A DNA stretch of 64,000 nucleotides from Symsagittifera roscoffensis (GCF_963678635.1 NC_087065.1:31500252-31564251), one strand, 5' to 3'. Positions 22,016 through 33,036 are shown, numbered from the stretch's first letter. Program-made: numbers and translations. The notes: generated by a model not told the origin, from the sequence alone.

Positions 22016-23003
22016 ATTAGTTTTGAAAACACCTGAACTGAATTCAGAAAGCAAAAAACTGATTTTTATCTAGTTTGTTTATAACTCATCACAATCTTTT
22101 CCGTTTTTCTATTGAAAAAAAAAACCATTCAAGCAAAAGAACTTTGAAAAAATTAAAGTTACTTTTTTGGCAGTTTTTCCGCAAAAAAAATTCCATCTCC
22201 TATGGAAGCAACTCAAATTGAAGTTTTTTTTAATATTTGTTTTGCATTGTTTCATAGTTTCAGAGCTTTATTAGGTTGCTTAGAAAAACAGGAAGTTTTA
22301 GCGAAACGAGTTGGTCAATAAGAAAAATTCAACTCGTACTTTAATAAAAGTAGAGTGCTTCACAATTGTTTCAAAATTTAAAACTTTGCTGCATAATTTT
22401 AATGGTACTTTTCGATTGTTAATAAGTTTGTTGATTATTCATCAAGACAGCTGTCTGATCACAAAAACTCAGAGAACAAATCAACTCGCAAAAAATTAGC
22501 AGACAGGTAAGCAACCAAATTTTCAATCGTTCAGATTATTTTTTGAAGTAATTTGGATGGCCAAATATATACGTTTTTTTAATCGAAGTTGACGAAGCAA
22601 TGGAATTTTGAAAAATTTCAGGCTAGTTTTGTGGCCCAAGTTTTCAGCAACAAAATTATCTTTTTTCAATGGGAGCAATTCGAAAAAAGGTTTTTCCTAA
22701 ATTTGTAATTCGCTTCGTTTCATAGTTTGAAAGCTCTAACAGGTTGCTTAGAAAAACTTGAAATTTCGTTGAAATGATTTGGTCCATAGAACGCTTTGAA
22801 CTAGTCTTGTTCTTAAACTAGAGTGCTTACCTCGACTTTCCAGTTTTTATACAAAGATGTCAATTCTATTTTCGATCAAGCAATGGCTTGATTTGATACG
22901 TTTTTTTTTTGTTTTGAGCAATCAAAATTTTCATTTGAAGCGAAGCATCTTTGCTTCAAATATTTATTGGTTGGATTGAATTACCAGCGAATGACCTCTG
23001 GTT

Positions 23004-23084
23004 TTAAACTGGCCGATTTGTTAAGGCATTAAACTGCCACTCCAATACGCTCTGCTCGCGTGGGTGCGAATCCCATCTCTGACA
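23004..23084 (+). pseudogene. tRNA-Ser-like copy, GCC anticodon, acceptor lost
   Basis: Same lesions as the copy at 18,376 ('aactggccgatttgttaaggcattaaactgcc'), as expected from the large duplication. The loop has C at position 37. Confidence 0.75.
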
Positions 23085-23617
23085 ATTAGTTTTTGAAAAC
23101 ACCTGAATTGAATTCAGAAAGCAAAAAAACTGATTTTTACCTAATTTGTTTATAACTCGCCACTTTGTTTTCCAGATCACAAAGTTCTAGAGATATAATC
23201 TGCTCGCAACTTTTTGCAATTAGTCTAAGCAGACTAGTCAAGCAAATAAACGCCATGAAGAAAGTCAACTGGCCAATGTTTTACATTTTTCTATTGAAAC
23301 CATTCAGGCAATGGAATTTTGAAAAAAATCGTGTTTTTTTGTTTTGGCTCAGTTTTTCTACAAAAATTTATCCTTTTTCAATGGAAGCATTTCAAAGTTA
23401 GGTTTTCTTTAGTTTTTTTATTTCGCTTGCTTTGATAGTTTGGAAGCTGTAACAGGTTGCTTTCAAAACTTGAAATTTCAGCGAAACAATTTGGGCTAAA
23501 AACTGATTTGAACTAGTCCTGTTCTAGGACTAGAGTGCTAAATCCGTCATCACATTTCAAATAATTAGGAGTCAAGTCTATTTTTGATCCAAAAACGGCT
23601 TGATTTGATAGGTTTTT

Positions 23618-25335
23618 TAAGCTAGTTTAAGCTATATCATATATTGCAATGATTAAGGTTTTTTTAATTTTTCCAGTCTTAATGCTATGTTTATTTCATC
23701 AAGTTTGAAATTAGCAACCCAATAATGATATATTATTAGGTTTTTTCCAGGTTTTCTCATTTCTGGAGATATTTCAAAAAATTCTAGAAGATTTAATTAT
23801 AAAAAACTTTCTCAAATTTTGAAAATCTCACTCTGTAGTTGGGTGCTGTCAGGGTATTCTCAGGAGTTGCGAATCTTGCCTCCAATTCAAACCTCTAAAA
23901 TCCTCGTAGTTTCCGAGATATGACTGCTTCAATGATTTTTTTCAAAATTTTTTCAAAAACTTAGATTTCAAACAAATTCCAAAACGTTAAAAATCTCAAC
24001 CCTGTTGTTGGATTTTGTGAGTGTACTCTCAGGTGTTGCTAATCTTGCCTCTGATTATGGCTGCTCAAATCTTTTTAGTTTTCGAAATATGACGTTTTTT
24101 TTGGATTTATTTCATCAAAAAATTAGATTTAAGAAAATTCACAAAACTTGAAAAACCATCTCTGTAGTGGAGCTCTGTCAGGGTACTCTCAGAAGTTGGG
24201 AATTTGACCGCCGAACATGACGCTCAAAACCTTGTAGTTTTCGAGCTATGACGTTTTTTATGACTTTGTCCGAAGTTTTCAAAAAAAACTTAAAGGTTAA
24301 AAAATTCCAAAATTTTAAAGAGTTCAGTCCTGTTATGGGAATATGTGAGGGTACTCTCAAGGGTTCCAATTCTTGCCTCTGAAAATGGGTTCCAATTCTT
24401 GCCTCAGAATCTTGTAGTTTTCGAGATATGACTTTTTTAAGGTTTTTTTTCAAAACTTTTTGGAAAACTTAATTATCAAAAATTTCGCAAAACTTGAAAT
24501 ACGATCTCTGTAGTGAGGCTCTGTCATGGTACTCTCAGGAGTTGCAATTTTTGTCGCAAATAATACTGCTCACATCCTTGTAATTTTCGAGATATTACGT
24601 TTTTTATAATTTTATCCAAAATTTGAAAAAAAATGTTAAAAAATTCCAAAATTTTAAAGATCTCAACCCTAAGATTGGAATCTGTGAGAGTACTCTCAGG
24701 GGATTGCCAATCTTGCCTCTGAATATGGCTGCTCAAATTCTTGTAGTTTTCGATATTTGATTTTTTTTAGGATTTTTCAATTTTTTTCAGAAAACCTAAT
24801 TTAAAAAATTTTGCGAAACTTGAAATACCATCTTGGTAGTGAGGCTCTCTCAAGATTTGCTCCGGAGTTGCAAATTTTTCCTCCCAAGATGACTGCTCAA
24901 ATCTTTGTTACTTTTGAGATATGATGTTTTTTTAGGATTTTTTAATCTTTTTCAGAAAACCTATGAAGAAAAAAAACTTTGCAAAACTTGGAATTATTAT
25001 CTCTGTAGTGAGGCACTAACAAAAGGGGTCGTTAAAATGAAATTCCCAACTCTGGAGTTCTGTAACTTCAAATTTTGCGAATATGATTCTCTTTTAGAAA
25101 ACCTGAGGTGAAGCTTTTCACAATTTGATTTTCCCGATGTTGTAATTGGGTACTGTAAGAGTACTCTCAGAAGTTGCAAATCTTGCGTCCAATTGCTACT
25201 GCTCAATTACTTTCAAATTTTTAATTATGAACCCTGTATCTGTAATTGATTGCTGCCAGAGTACATTCGAAATTAGTGTTTTTTGAGTTTTTCTAAATTC
25301 GAAGCACCGGAGGTGCGGTACACACTAGTTACTTT
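23618..25335 (+). repeat. satellite block B, copy 3
   Basis: Head 'gctatatcatatattgcaat', then alternating monomers, tail GCACC-GGA-GGTGC near 25,300 and 'acacactagttac'. It is the sister of copy 2 through the 5.8-kb duplication and the mirror partner of the copy at 34,255-36,646. No gene seen. Confidence 0.85.
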
Positions 25336-25490
25336 TTAAATACATAGATGTAAAGATCATACTTTTGATCGAACAATGGCTTAATTTGATACGTTTTTTT
25401 GTTTTGAGCAAAAAAATACTCTATTTGAAGCGAAGCAACTTTGTTTCAATCTTTTATTGGTTCGATTCAATTTAACAATGATTGACCTAC

Positions 25491-25553
25491 TTAGGACGTC
25501 GGACTGCAAATTCAAAACGTTCTTATGCGTGAGTTCGAATCTCATCTGTGTCG
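25491..25553 (+). pseudogene. tRNA-Ser-like copy, 5' end deleted
   Basis: The acceptor 5' strand and first half of the D-arm are deleted: the upstream motif 'gattgacctac' runs directly into 'ttaggacgtcgg'. Anticodon position GCA. The remaining 3' end pairs with nothing. Confidence 0.75.
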
Positions 25554-26256
25554 ATTACTTTTTAAAAACACCTGAACTGAAGTCGGTAAGCACAGCAACT
25601 GATTTTTACCTAACTTTTTAATAACTCACCACGAAATTTTCCAGACCACAATGTTCTAGAGATAGAATCGGCTCGCATTTTTTTGAAATTAGTCTAAGCA
25701 GACTATTAAGCAAATAAAAATTAAAAAATATTAATTTTGTTCATGAAGAAAATCGGATGGCCAATGTTATACGTTTTTCTATTGAAACCACTCAGGCAAT
25801 GGAATTTCGAAAAAATTCAGATTATTTGTTCAATTAATTTTTAATTAAAAAAGTTAAATATTTGAAAACGACAATTAATTTTAATTAAAAACGATAATTC
25901 TAAAAATTATTTTTTTTTCAATCGGAACAAATTATAATTAAATTTTTTCTTAAAATTTTGTTTCGCTTTCTCTCATATTTTGAAAGCTGTAACAGGTTGC
26001 TTTGAAAAATTTGAAACTTGCGAAACAAATTGGTCTGAAAAACAATTTGAACTAGTCCTGTTTTAGGACTAGAGTGCTAAATTTGTCATTACAATTCAAA
26101 TACGTAGACGTCAAGTCTATTTTTGATTGAGCACTGGCTTGATTTGATAGTTTTTTTTGGTTTGAGCAGAAAAAAAATGTTCTTTTTGAAGCGAAGCATC
26201 TTTGCTTCAATTTTTCATTTTTTCGATTCTTTCTATCAATGAATGACCGCTGATTA

Positions 26257-26338
26257 GACAGTGTGGTCGAGTGGTTAAGGCGTCTGATTTCATATCCATA
26301 TCGTTCTGCTTCCGTGGGTTCGAATCCCATCTCTGTTG
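26257..26338 (+). pseudogene. tRNA-Ser-like copy, both internal promoter boxes kept
   Basis: A-box TGGTCGAGTGG and B-box GGTTCGAATCC are intact, and a T5 run follows at 26,344-26,348. The anticodon arm is lost (TCTGA, TTTCATA, TCCAT does not pair; the nominal anticodon is TCA). It could be transcribed by Pol III without giving a tRNA. Confidence 0.75.
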
Positions 26339-26786
26339 ATTAGTTTTTAAAAACAGCTGAACTGAATTCGGCAAGCACAACAATTGATGTTTACCTAATT
26401 TGTTAATAACTCACCGAGAAACTTACTGGATCGAAAAATTTTAGAGATAGACTCGTCTCGCTAACTATTGGAGTTCGTCTAAGCAGAACAATCAAGCAAT
26501 TAAATGTTGAAAAAAACTAAGTTTATTCACGAAGAAAATCTGTTGGCCAATAAAATGCGTTTTTCTATTGAAGCCATTCAAGCAATGGAACTTTAAAAAA
26601 CTTCAGGTTTTTTTTGCCGAGTTTTTTCAGAGACAATTGTTCTTCAATGGAGGCAATTCAAAACCAAGTTTCCCTTAAATTTTTGTTTCGCTTCCTCTGA
26701 TAATTTGAAAGCTGTAACAGGTTGCTTTGAAAAACTTGAAGTTTCAGCGAAACGGTTTGGTCTAAGAAAAACTGAGTTGAACTAGT

Positions 26787-26802
26787 CTTGTTCTGGAACA
26801 AG
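26787..26802 (+). other. upstream hairpin, shifted compensated variant
   Basis: CTTGTTC, 2-nt turn, GAACAAG: the consensus pairing has shifted by a few bases and both arms have changed, yet a perfect 7-bp stem remains. Confidence 0.7.
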
Positions 26803-26990
26803 AGCGCTAAATTTGTCATTACCTTTCAAATACATAGACGTCAAGCCTATTTTTAGTCAAACAATGTCTTGATTTGATAGATTTGTTTTTGTTTTGAGCA
26901 AAAAAAAAACATATTCTATTTGAAGCGAAGCATCTTTACTTCAAGTTTTTATTGGTTCGATTTATTTTACCTTTGAATGACCTCTGATAA

Positions 26991-27072
26991 TACAGGGTGG
27001 CAGATTGGTTAAGGGATTGGGCTGCTAATCCATTAATTTCTGCGTATGTGGGTTCGAATCCCATCTCTGTTG
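26991..27072 (+). tRNA. tRNA-Ser(GCU)-like, relatively well preserved
   Basis: Loop CTGCTAA with A37, anticodon stem TTGGG/TCCAT (one G-C and wobble changes), T-arm GTGGG-TTCGAAT-CCCAT and B-box intact. The acceptor lacks only its first pair (T against T). The D-stem has one mismatch (GCA/GGG region) and the A-box is weak (TGGCAGATTGG). T5 at 27,078-27,082. Could equally be a young pseudogene. Confidence 0.5.
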
Positions 27073-27077
27073 ATTAG

Positions 27078-27082
27078 TTTTT
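27078..27082 (+). terminator. T5 Pol III-type stop
   Basis: TTTTT six bases after the 26,991 element, in the conserved context 'gattagtttttaaaaacacc'. Confidence 0.55.
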
Positions 27083-27687
27083 AAAAACACCTGAACTAAA
27101 TTCGGTAAGCACCACAATTGATTTTTACCTAATTTTTTTAATAACTCACCAGGAAGTTTACTAAATCATAAAGTTGTAAAGGTAAAATTGGCTCGAAAAC
27201 TTTACAAAATCGTCTAACCAGACTAGTCAAGCAAATAAACAATGAAAAATTTTAAGTTTATTTATAAAGAAAATTGGTTGGCCAATGTTATACGTTTTTC
27301 TATTGAAACCATTCAAGCAATGGAGTTTTGCAAAACTTCAATTCACTTCGTGGGCCAAAATTTTCCACAAAAACAAATATTGTTTTTCCAGTGGAAGCAA
27401 CTCAAAATTAAGTTTTCCTTAGCTTTTTGTTTCGCTTCCTCTGATAGTTTAAAAGCTGTAACAGGTTGCTTTCAAAAACTTGAAGTTTCAGCGAAACGGT
27501 TTGGTCTAAAAAAACGATTTGAACTAGTCTTGCTAAATTCGTCAATACATTTCAAATACATAGACGTCAAGCCTATTTTTGGTCGATCAATGGCTTGTTT
27601 TGATAGGTTTTTTTTACCTTTGCGAAGCATCTTTGCTTCAAGTTTTTTTTGGTTCGGTTTATTTTACCTTTGAATGACATCTGATAA

Positions 27688-27769
27688 TACAGGGTGGCAG
27701 ATTGGTTAAGGCATTGGACTGCTAGTTCAAAACGTTCTGCGTATGTGGGTTCGAATCCCATCTCTGTTG
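27688..27769 (+). tRNA. tRNA-Ser(GCU)-like, relatively well preserved
   Basis: Anticodon stem TTGGA/TTCAA pairs (one wobble). Loop CTGCTAG has anticodon GCT and a purine at 37. T-arm and B-box GGTTCGAATCC are intact. Acceptor pairs except for the first position. A-box TGGCAGATTGG departs from consensus. T5 at 27,775-27,779. Confidence 0.5.
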
Positions 27770-28420
27770 AATAGTTTTTAAAAACACCTGAACTGAATTC
27801 GGTAAGCACAACAACTGATGTTTTCTTAATTTGTTGATAACTCACCGAGAAACCTACTAGATCGAAAAAATTTTAGAGATGGACTCGGCTCACAATCTAT
27901 TGGAATTCCTCTAAGCAGAATAGTCAAGCAATTAATTGTTGAAAAATCCTAAGTTTATTCACGAAGAAAATCGGTTGACCAATAAAATGCGATTTTCTAT
28001 TGAAGCCATTCAAGCAATGGATATTTGAAAAACTTCAAGTTTTTTTTGCCGAGTTTTTTCAGAGAAAAACTTATCATTTTTCAATGGAGGCAATTCAAAA
28101 CCAAGTTTCCCTTAAGTTTTTGTTTCGCTTCCTTTGATAGTTTGAAAGCTGTAACAGGTTGCCTTTAAAAACTTGAAATTTCAGCAAAACAATTTGAGCT
28201 AAAAATAATTTGAACTAGTCCTGTTTTAGGACTAGAGTGCTAAATTCGTCATTACAATTCAAATAGGTAGACGTCAAGTCTATTTTTGATCGAGCACTGG
28301 CTTGATTTGATAGTTTTTCTTTGGTTTGAGCAGAAAAAAATGTTCTATTTGAAGCGAAGCATCTTTGCTTCAATTTTTTTATTTTTTCGATTCTTTTTAT
28401 CGTTGAATGACCGTTGATTA

Positions 28421-28502
28421 GACAGTTTGGGCGTGTGGTTAAGGCGTCTCACTTCTTAAACATTTCGTTCTGCTTGCGTGGGTTCGAATCCCATCTCTGT
28501 TG
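28421..28502 (+). pseudogene. tRNA-Ser-like copy, anticodon arm lost
   Basis: The acceptor (GACAGTT/CTCTGTT) has at least one mismatch, and the B-box GGTTCGAATCC is intact. The middle ('cgtctcacttcttaaacatttcg') no longer forms an anticodon stem. Likely mirror partner is 31,024-31,105 (-). Confidence 0.72.
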
Positions 28503-29155
28503 ATTAGTTTTTAAAAACAGCTGAACTGAATTCGGCAAGCACAACAATTGATGTTTACCTAATTTGTTAATAACTCACCGACCGTGAAATTTACTAAATC
28601 ACAAAAATCTAGAGATGAAATTGGCCCGCAAATTTTCAAATTCGTCTAAGAAGACTAGTCAAGCAATTGAACAATGACCAATTTTAAGTTTTTCGTAAAG
28701 AAAATCGGTCGGCCAATGTTATACGTTTTCTATTGAAACCATTCATGTAATGGAATTTTTTCAAAATTCAAATTATTTTTGGGCCAATTTTTTTCACAAA
28801 ACAAACATCGATTTTCAATTAAAGCAATTAAAACTTAAGTTTTCCTCAAGTTTTTAATTCGCTTCGTCTGATAGTTTGAAAGCTGTAACAGGTTGCTTTG
28901 AAAAACTTGAAATTTCAGCGAAAAGATTTGGTCAAAGAAAAACAATTTGAACTAGTCTTGTTCTAGGACTAGAGTGCTAAATTTGCCATTACTTTTCAAA
29001 CACATAGACGTCAAGTCTCTTTTTGATCCAACAATGGCTTGATTCGATAGGTTTTTTTGTTTTGAGCAAAAAAAAATATTCTATTTGAAGCGAAGCATCT
29101 TTGCTTCGAGTTTTTATTGGTTCGATTTATTTTACCTTTGAATGAACTCTGATAA

Positions 29156-29237
29156 AGCAGGGTGGCAGATTAGTTAAGGCGTTGGACTGCTAATCCAGTA
29201 CGCTCTGCGTTTGTGGGTTCTAATCCCATCTCTGTTG
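29156..29237 (+). tRNA. tRNA-Ser(GCU)-like, all acceptor pairs possible
   Basis: AGCAGGG pairs fully with CTCTGTT (two wobbles). Anticodon arm TTGGA-CTGCTAA-TCCAG folds with GCU and A37. T-stem GTGGG/CCCAT is intact, with T-loop TTCTAAT (one base off the B-box consensus). D-stem has one mismatch. T5 at 29,243-29,247. One of the two best copies in the window. Confidence 0.5.
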
Positions 29238-29877
29238 ATTAGTTTTTAAAAACACCTGAACTGAAAGCAAAACAACTGATGTTTACCTAATTTGTTAATA
29301 ACTCACCGAGAAACTTACTAGATTAAACAATTCTAGAGATAGACTCGGCTCGCAAAATTTGGAATTCGTCTATGCAGATTAGTCAAGCAATTATACGTTG
29401 ACAAAACTTAAGTTTATTCATGAAGAAAATCGGTTGGCCAATAATATGCGTTTTTCTATTGAAGCCATTGAAGCAATGGAGTTTTGCAAAACTTCAATTC
29501 ACTTTTTGGGCTAAGTTTTTTCACAAAATAAATATCGTTTTCCAATGGAAGCAATTTAAAATTAAGTTTTCCTTAAATTTTTGTTTCGCTTCCTTTCATA
29601 GTTTGAAAGCTGTAACAGGTTGCTTTTAAAAACTTGAAATTTCAGCGAAACAAGTTAGGCTAAAAACAATTTGAACAAGTACTGTTCTAGGACGAGAGTG
29701 CTAAATTCGTCCTTACATTTCAAATACGTAGACATCAAGTCTACTTTGATCGAGCACTGGCTTGATTGATAGGTTTATTTGTTTTGAGCAAAAAAAAATA
29801 TTATATTTGAAGCAAAGCATCTTTGCATCGAGTTTTTATTGGTTCGATTTACTTTACATTTAAATGAACTCTGATAA

Positions 29878-29930
29878 GACAGGGTGGCAGATTAGTCGAG
29901 GCGTTGGACTGCTAATCCAGTACGTTCTGC
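29878..29930 (+). pseudogene. tRNA-Ser-like copy cut off at the palindrome centre
   Basis: Acceptor, D-arm ('attagtcgaggcg') and a perfect GCU anticodon arm are present. It stops in the variable arm at 'tacgttctgc', where the 44-bp palindrome spacer begins. Confidence 0.85.
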
Positions 29931-29974
29931 ATCAGAGATAGGATTCGATAGAGATGGGATTCGAACCCACGTAC
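29931..29974. other. centre of the giant palindrome
   Basis: The 25 bases ending at 29,930 (from GGACTGCTAATCC) are exactly complementary to the 25 bases from 29,975 (ending GATTAGCAGTCC). The 44-bp spacer holds a partial extra copy of the tRNA 3' end ('agagataggattcga') before the full one. On either side of it the array orientation is opposite. Confidence 0.9.
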
Positions 29975-30027
29975 GCAGAACGTACTGGATTAGCAGTCCA
30001 ATGCCTTATCCAATCTGCCACATTGTC
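29946..30027 (-). pseudogene. tRNA-Ser(GCU)-like copy on the right side of the palindrome centre
   Basis: Anticodon arm TTGGA-CTGCTAA-TCCAG, T-arm and B-box GGTTCGAATCC are intact. The acceptor (GACAATG/CTCTATC) has three mismatches. Converges with the cut copy at 29,878. The long open frame on the other strand starting at 29,954 (MGFEPT...) is only its antisense reading. Confidence 0.75.
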
Positions 30028-30671
30028 TGACCAGAGTTCATTCGTTTGTTATTTGAATCGAACCAATAAAATTTTAAAGCAAAGATGCTCCGCTTCAAAT
30101 AGAATATTTTGTCTGCTCAAAACAAAAAAACTATCAAATCAAGCCAGTGCTCGATCAAAAATTGACTTGACGTCTACGTATTTGAATTGTAATGACGAAT
30201 TAGCACTCTAGTCCTAAAACAGGACTAGTTCAAATTGTTTTTTAACCCAAACTGTTTCGCTGAAATTTCAATTGTTTAAAAGCAACCTGTTACAGCTTCC
30301 AAACTATCAAAGGAAGCGAAATAAAAACTTAGAGGAAACTTACTTTTGATTTGCCTCCATTGAAAAATGATAATTTTTTTCTGAAAAATCTCGGCGAAAA
30401 AAATTTTGAAATTTTTCAAAGTTCCATTGCTTGAATGGCTTCAATAGAAAAACGCGTTTTATTGGCCAACCGATTTTCTTAGTTTTCTTTTCGTTTTTTT
30501 AGTTTTTTTTCAACGTTTAATTGCTTGACTATTCTGCTTAGACGAATTCCAATAGTTTGCGAGCCGAGTCTATCTTTAGAATTTTTTGATCTAGTAAGTT
30601 TCTCGGTGAGTTATTAACAAATTAGGTAAACATCAGTTCTTGTGCTTACCGAAGTCAGTTCAGGTGTTTTT

Positions 30672-30676
30672 AAAAA
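30672..30676 (-). terminator. T5 Pol III-type stop (minus strand)
   Basis: AAAAA on the + strand just below the 30,682 element, that is TTTTT after its 3' end when read on the - strand. Confidence 0.55.
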
Positions 30677-30681
30677 CCAAT

Positions 30682-30763
30682 CAACAGAGATGGGACTTGA
30701 ACCCACATACACAGAGCGTACTGGATTAGCAGTCCAATGCCTTATCCAATCTGCCACCCTGTC
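30682..30763 (-). tRNA. tRNA-Ser(GCU), best-preserved copy
   Basis: GACAGGG pairs completely with CTCTGTT. Anticodon arm TTGGA-CTGCTAA-TCCAG, long variable arm with a short ACG/TGT stem, T-arm GTGGG-TTCAAGT-CCCAT with canonical T-loop and B-box GGTTCAAGTCC. The only visible faults are one D-stem mismatch and an A-box TGGCAGATTGG. Followed by T5. If any copy is a working serine tRNA for AGC/AGU codons, this is the first to test. Confidence 0.55.
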
Positions 30764-31023
30764 TTATCAGAGGTCATTCAAGGTAAAATAAATGGAACCA
30801 ATGAAAACTTGAAGCAAAGATTGGCCGATTGATTTTCTTTATGAAAAACCTAAAATTGGTCATTGTTTAACTGCTTGACTAGTCTGCTTAGACGATTTTG
30901 AAAACTTTGCGAGCCACTTTTATCTCTAAAATTTTGCAATTTAGAAAATTTCCCGGTGATTCATTAACAGATTAGGTAAATATCAATTGTTGTGCTTACC
31001 GAATTCAGTTTTTAAAAACTAAT

Positions 31024-31105
31024 CGACAGAGATGGGATTCGAACCCACGAAAGCAGAACGAGTGCGATTCACAATCAAACGCCTTAACCACTAGACCACA
31101 CGGTC
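31024..31105 (-). pseudogene. tRNA-Ser-like copy with GTG at the anticodon position
   Basis: A-box TGGTCTAGTGG and B-box GGTTCGAATCC are intact. The loop TTGTGAA puts GTG (histidine) in the anticodon, but the stem (TTTGA/TCGCA) is broken and the acceptor has two mismatches. Confidence 0.75.
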
Positions 31106-31721
31106 TAACCAGCGTTCATACAAAGGTAAAAAGAATCGAAAAAAAAAATTGAAGCAAAGAATATTTTTTTGCTCAAAACAAAAAAAACCTATCAAATCAA
31201 GCCATTGTTCGACCAAAAATAGACTTGACTTCTATGTATTTGAAATGTAAAGACGAATTTAGCACTCTAGTCCCAGAACAAGACTAGTTCAAATCGTTTT
31301 TTCTTAGACCAAACCGTTCCGCTGAAACTTCAAATTTTCAGCTTTCAAACTATCAGGGGAAGCGAAACAAAAATTTAAGAAATACTTAATTTTGAATTGC
31401 TTCCATTGAAAAATGACATTCGTTTTGTGGAAAAACTTGGCCCAAGACGTGAACTGAAGTTTTGCAAAACTTCATTGCTTGAATGGTTTCAATAGAAAAA
31501 CGAATAACATTGGCCAACCGATTTTCTTTATGAATAAACTTAAAATTTTTCATTGTTTAATTGCTTGATTAGTCTGCTTAGACGAATTTGTAAAGTTTGC
31601 GAGCCAATTTTACCTCTACAGGTTTTTGATTTAGTAAACTTCCTGGTGAGTTTTTAAGAAATTAGGTAAACATCAATTGTGGTGCTTACCGAATTTAGTT
31701 AAGGTGTTTTTAAAAACTAAT

Positions 31722-31798
31722 CGACAGAGATGGGATTCAAACCAACGCATGCAGAACGTATTGTATTTTCAGTCAAACGCCTTAACCACTCGGTCACC
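31722..31798 (-). pseudogene. tRNA-Ser-like copy, 5' acceptor deleted
   Basis: About ten bases of acceptor and leader are deleted (the A-box runs straight into 'ctggtgaccgag'). Anticodon position GAA. Near-identical to the fuller copy 1,572 bases on at 33,294. Confidence 0.78.
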
Positions 31799-32444
31799 AG
31801 AGGTCATTCAATGGTAAATTGAAACGAACCAATAAAAAGTGAAGCAAAGATGCTTCGCTTCAAATAGAATATTACTTTCGCTCAAAACAAAAAACCTATC
31901 AAATCAAGCCCTTGTTCGATCAAAAATGGACTTGACGTCTTTGTATTTGAAATTTTATGACGAAATTAGCCTTCTAGTCCTAGAACACGACTAGTTCCAA
32001 TCGTTTTTTAGACCAATTCGTTTCGCTGAACTTTCATTTTAATTTTTTCAATTTTTTTTCAAAATTACTTTCGCTTGAAAAACGACAATTTGTAGAGTTA
32101 TTGTTTTTAATTAAGTTTTAATTATCGTTTTTAATCTAAATAAATTTTTCAATTAAAAATTAAATTAAAAAATAATCCTAATCTTTTCAAAATTTCTTTG
32201 CCTGAATGGTTTCAATAGAAAAACGTATAACATTGGCCATCCGATTTTCTTCTTGAACAAAATTGAAAACTTTTAACGTTTATTTGCTTGAATAGTCTGG
32301 TTAGACTAATTTCAAAAAAATGCGAGCTGATTCTATCTCTAGAACTTTGTCATCTGGAAAATTTCGTGGTGAGTTATTAAAAATTTTGGTAAAAATCATG
32401 TGTTGTGCTTACCGAATTCAGTTCAGGCGTTTGTAAAAACTAAT

Positions 32445-32525
32445 CGACACAGATGGGATTCGAACCCACGCATAAGAACGTTATGGATTGTTAGTCCGAC
32501 GTCCTAACCACTCGCCTACCATATC
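32445..32525 (-). pseudogene. tRNA-Ser-like copy, AAC at anticodon
   Basis: The loop reads CTAACAA. Acceptor partly lost (GATATGG/CTGTGTC). B-box GGTTCGAATCC intact. Belongs to the block-B-linked subtype ('acgtcggac', 'gttcttatgcgtggg') also seen at 21,188 and 25,491. Confidence 0.72.
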
Positions 32526-32689
32526 TGCCCGTAGATAAACCATTGGTAAATTGAATCATTGAACCAATAAAATATTGAAGCAAAGTTACTTCGCTTCAAA
32601 TTGAGTATTTTTTGCTCAAAACAAAAATTGTATCAAATCAAGCCATTGTTCGATCAAAAGTAAAATCTTGACGTATATGTATTTAAAAA

Positions 32690-33036
32690 GTAACTTGCGT
32701 GTACTGCATCTCCGGTGCTTCGAATTTAAAAAACTCAAAAAACACTAAGCTTCGAATGTACTCTGGCAGCGCCCAATTATAGTTACAGGGTTCGTAATTA
32801 AAAGTTTGAAAGCAATTGAGCAGTTGCATTTGGACGCAAGATTTGCAACTTCTGAGAGTACTCTTACAGTACCCAATTACAACGTTGGGAAAATCAAATT
32901 TTGAAAAACTTCACCTCAAGTTTTCTAAATGAGAATCATATTCGCAAACTTTGAAGATACACAAATCCAGCAATTGGAATTTCATTTTAACGCTTTATTT
33001 TGTTAGAGCCTCACTACAGAGATGATAATTTCAAAA
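32690..33036 (-). repeat. satellite block B, truncated copy 4
   Basis: Only the tail part of block B is present, from 'acgcaagtta' to 'tagtgaggctctaac' (- strand). It is cut at about 33,036, where tRNA-unit sequence resumes. The cut is the joint of the 1,572-bp direct duplication, not a separate insertion. Confidence 0.85.

Larger units (their letters stand above)
21031..23617 (+). repeat. tandem array of tRNA-Ser-containing units, segment 3
   Basis: Units in + orientation with tRNA-like copies at 21,188, 21,934 and 23,004. At 21,535-21,635 an extra AT-rich 'ttaattaaaa' stretch sits in the spacer; it occurs only in units next to block B. Near 22,096 the array jumps to sequence like that at 16,290, the border of a 5.8-kb direct duplication. 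Confidence 0.88.
25336..29930 (+). repeat. tandem array of tRNA-Ser-containing units, segment 4
   Basis: Last + units before the palindrome centre. They include the best-preserved + copies (26,991, 27,688, 29,156). The spacer at about 25,830-25,910 again holds the AT-rich 'ttaattaaaa' insert next to block B. Units near the centre end in CTCTGTTG instead of CTCTGTCG. Confidence 0.9.
29975..32689 (-). repeat. tandem array of tRNA-Ser-containing units, inverted segment 1
   Basis: Right arm of the palindrome. Units read on the - strand with copies at 29,946, 30,682, 31,024, 31,722 and 32,445. The spacing 30,682-31,024 is short because the unit there lost about 400 bases (join near 30,827, 'gcaaagattggccg'). 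The AT-rich 'ttaattaaaa' insert lies near 32,050-32,170. Confidence 0.9.

Noticed and set aside
27242-27673. Longest open frame in the window (143 codons, +)
   Set aside because: It runs through the repeat spacer; homologous units at 29,420, 56,842 and elsewhere are cut by stops and frameshifts, composition is low-complexity, and no domain is recognisable.
29931-29974. Palindrome centre as a mere assembly chimera
   Set aside because: Arms have diverged substantially and carry different later duplications, which a chimeric join of one sequence with itself would not show; long-read proof is still lacking.
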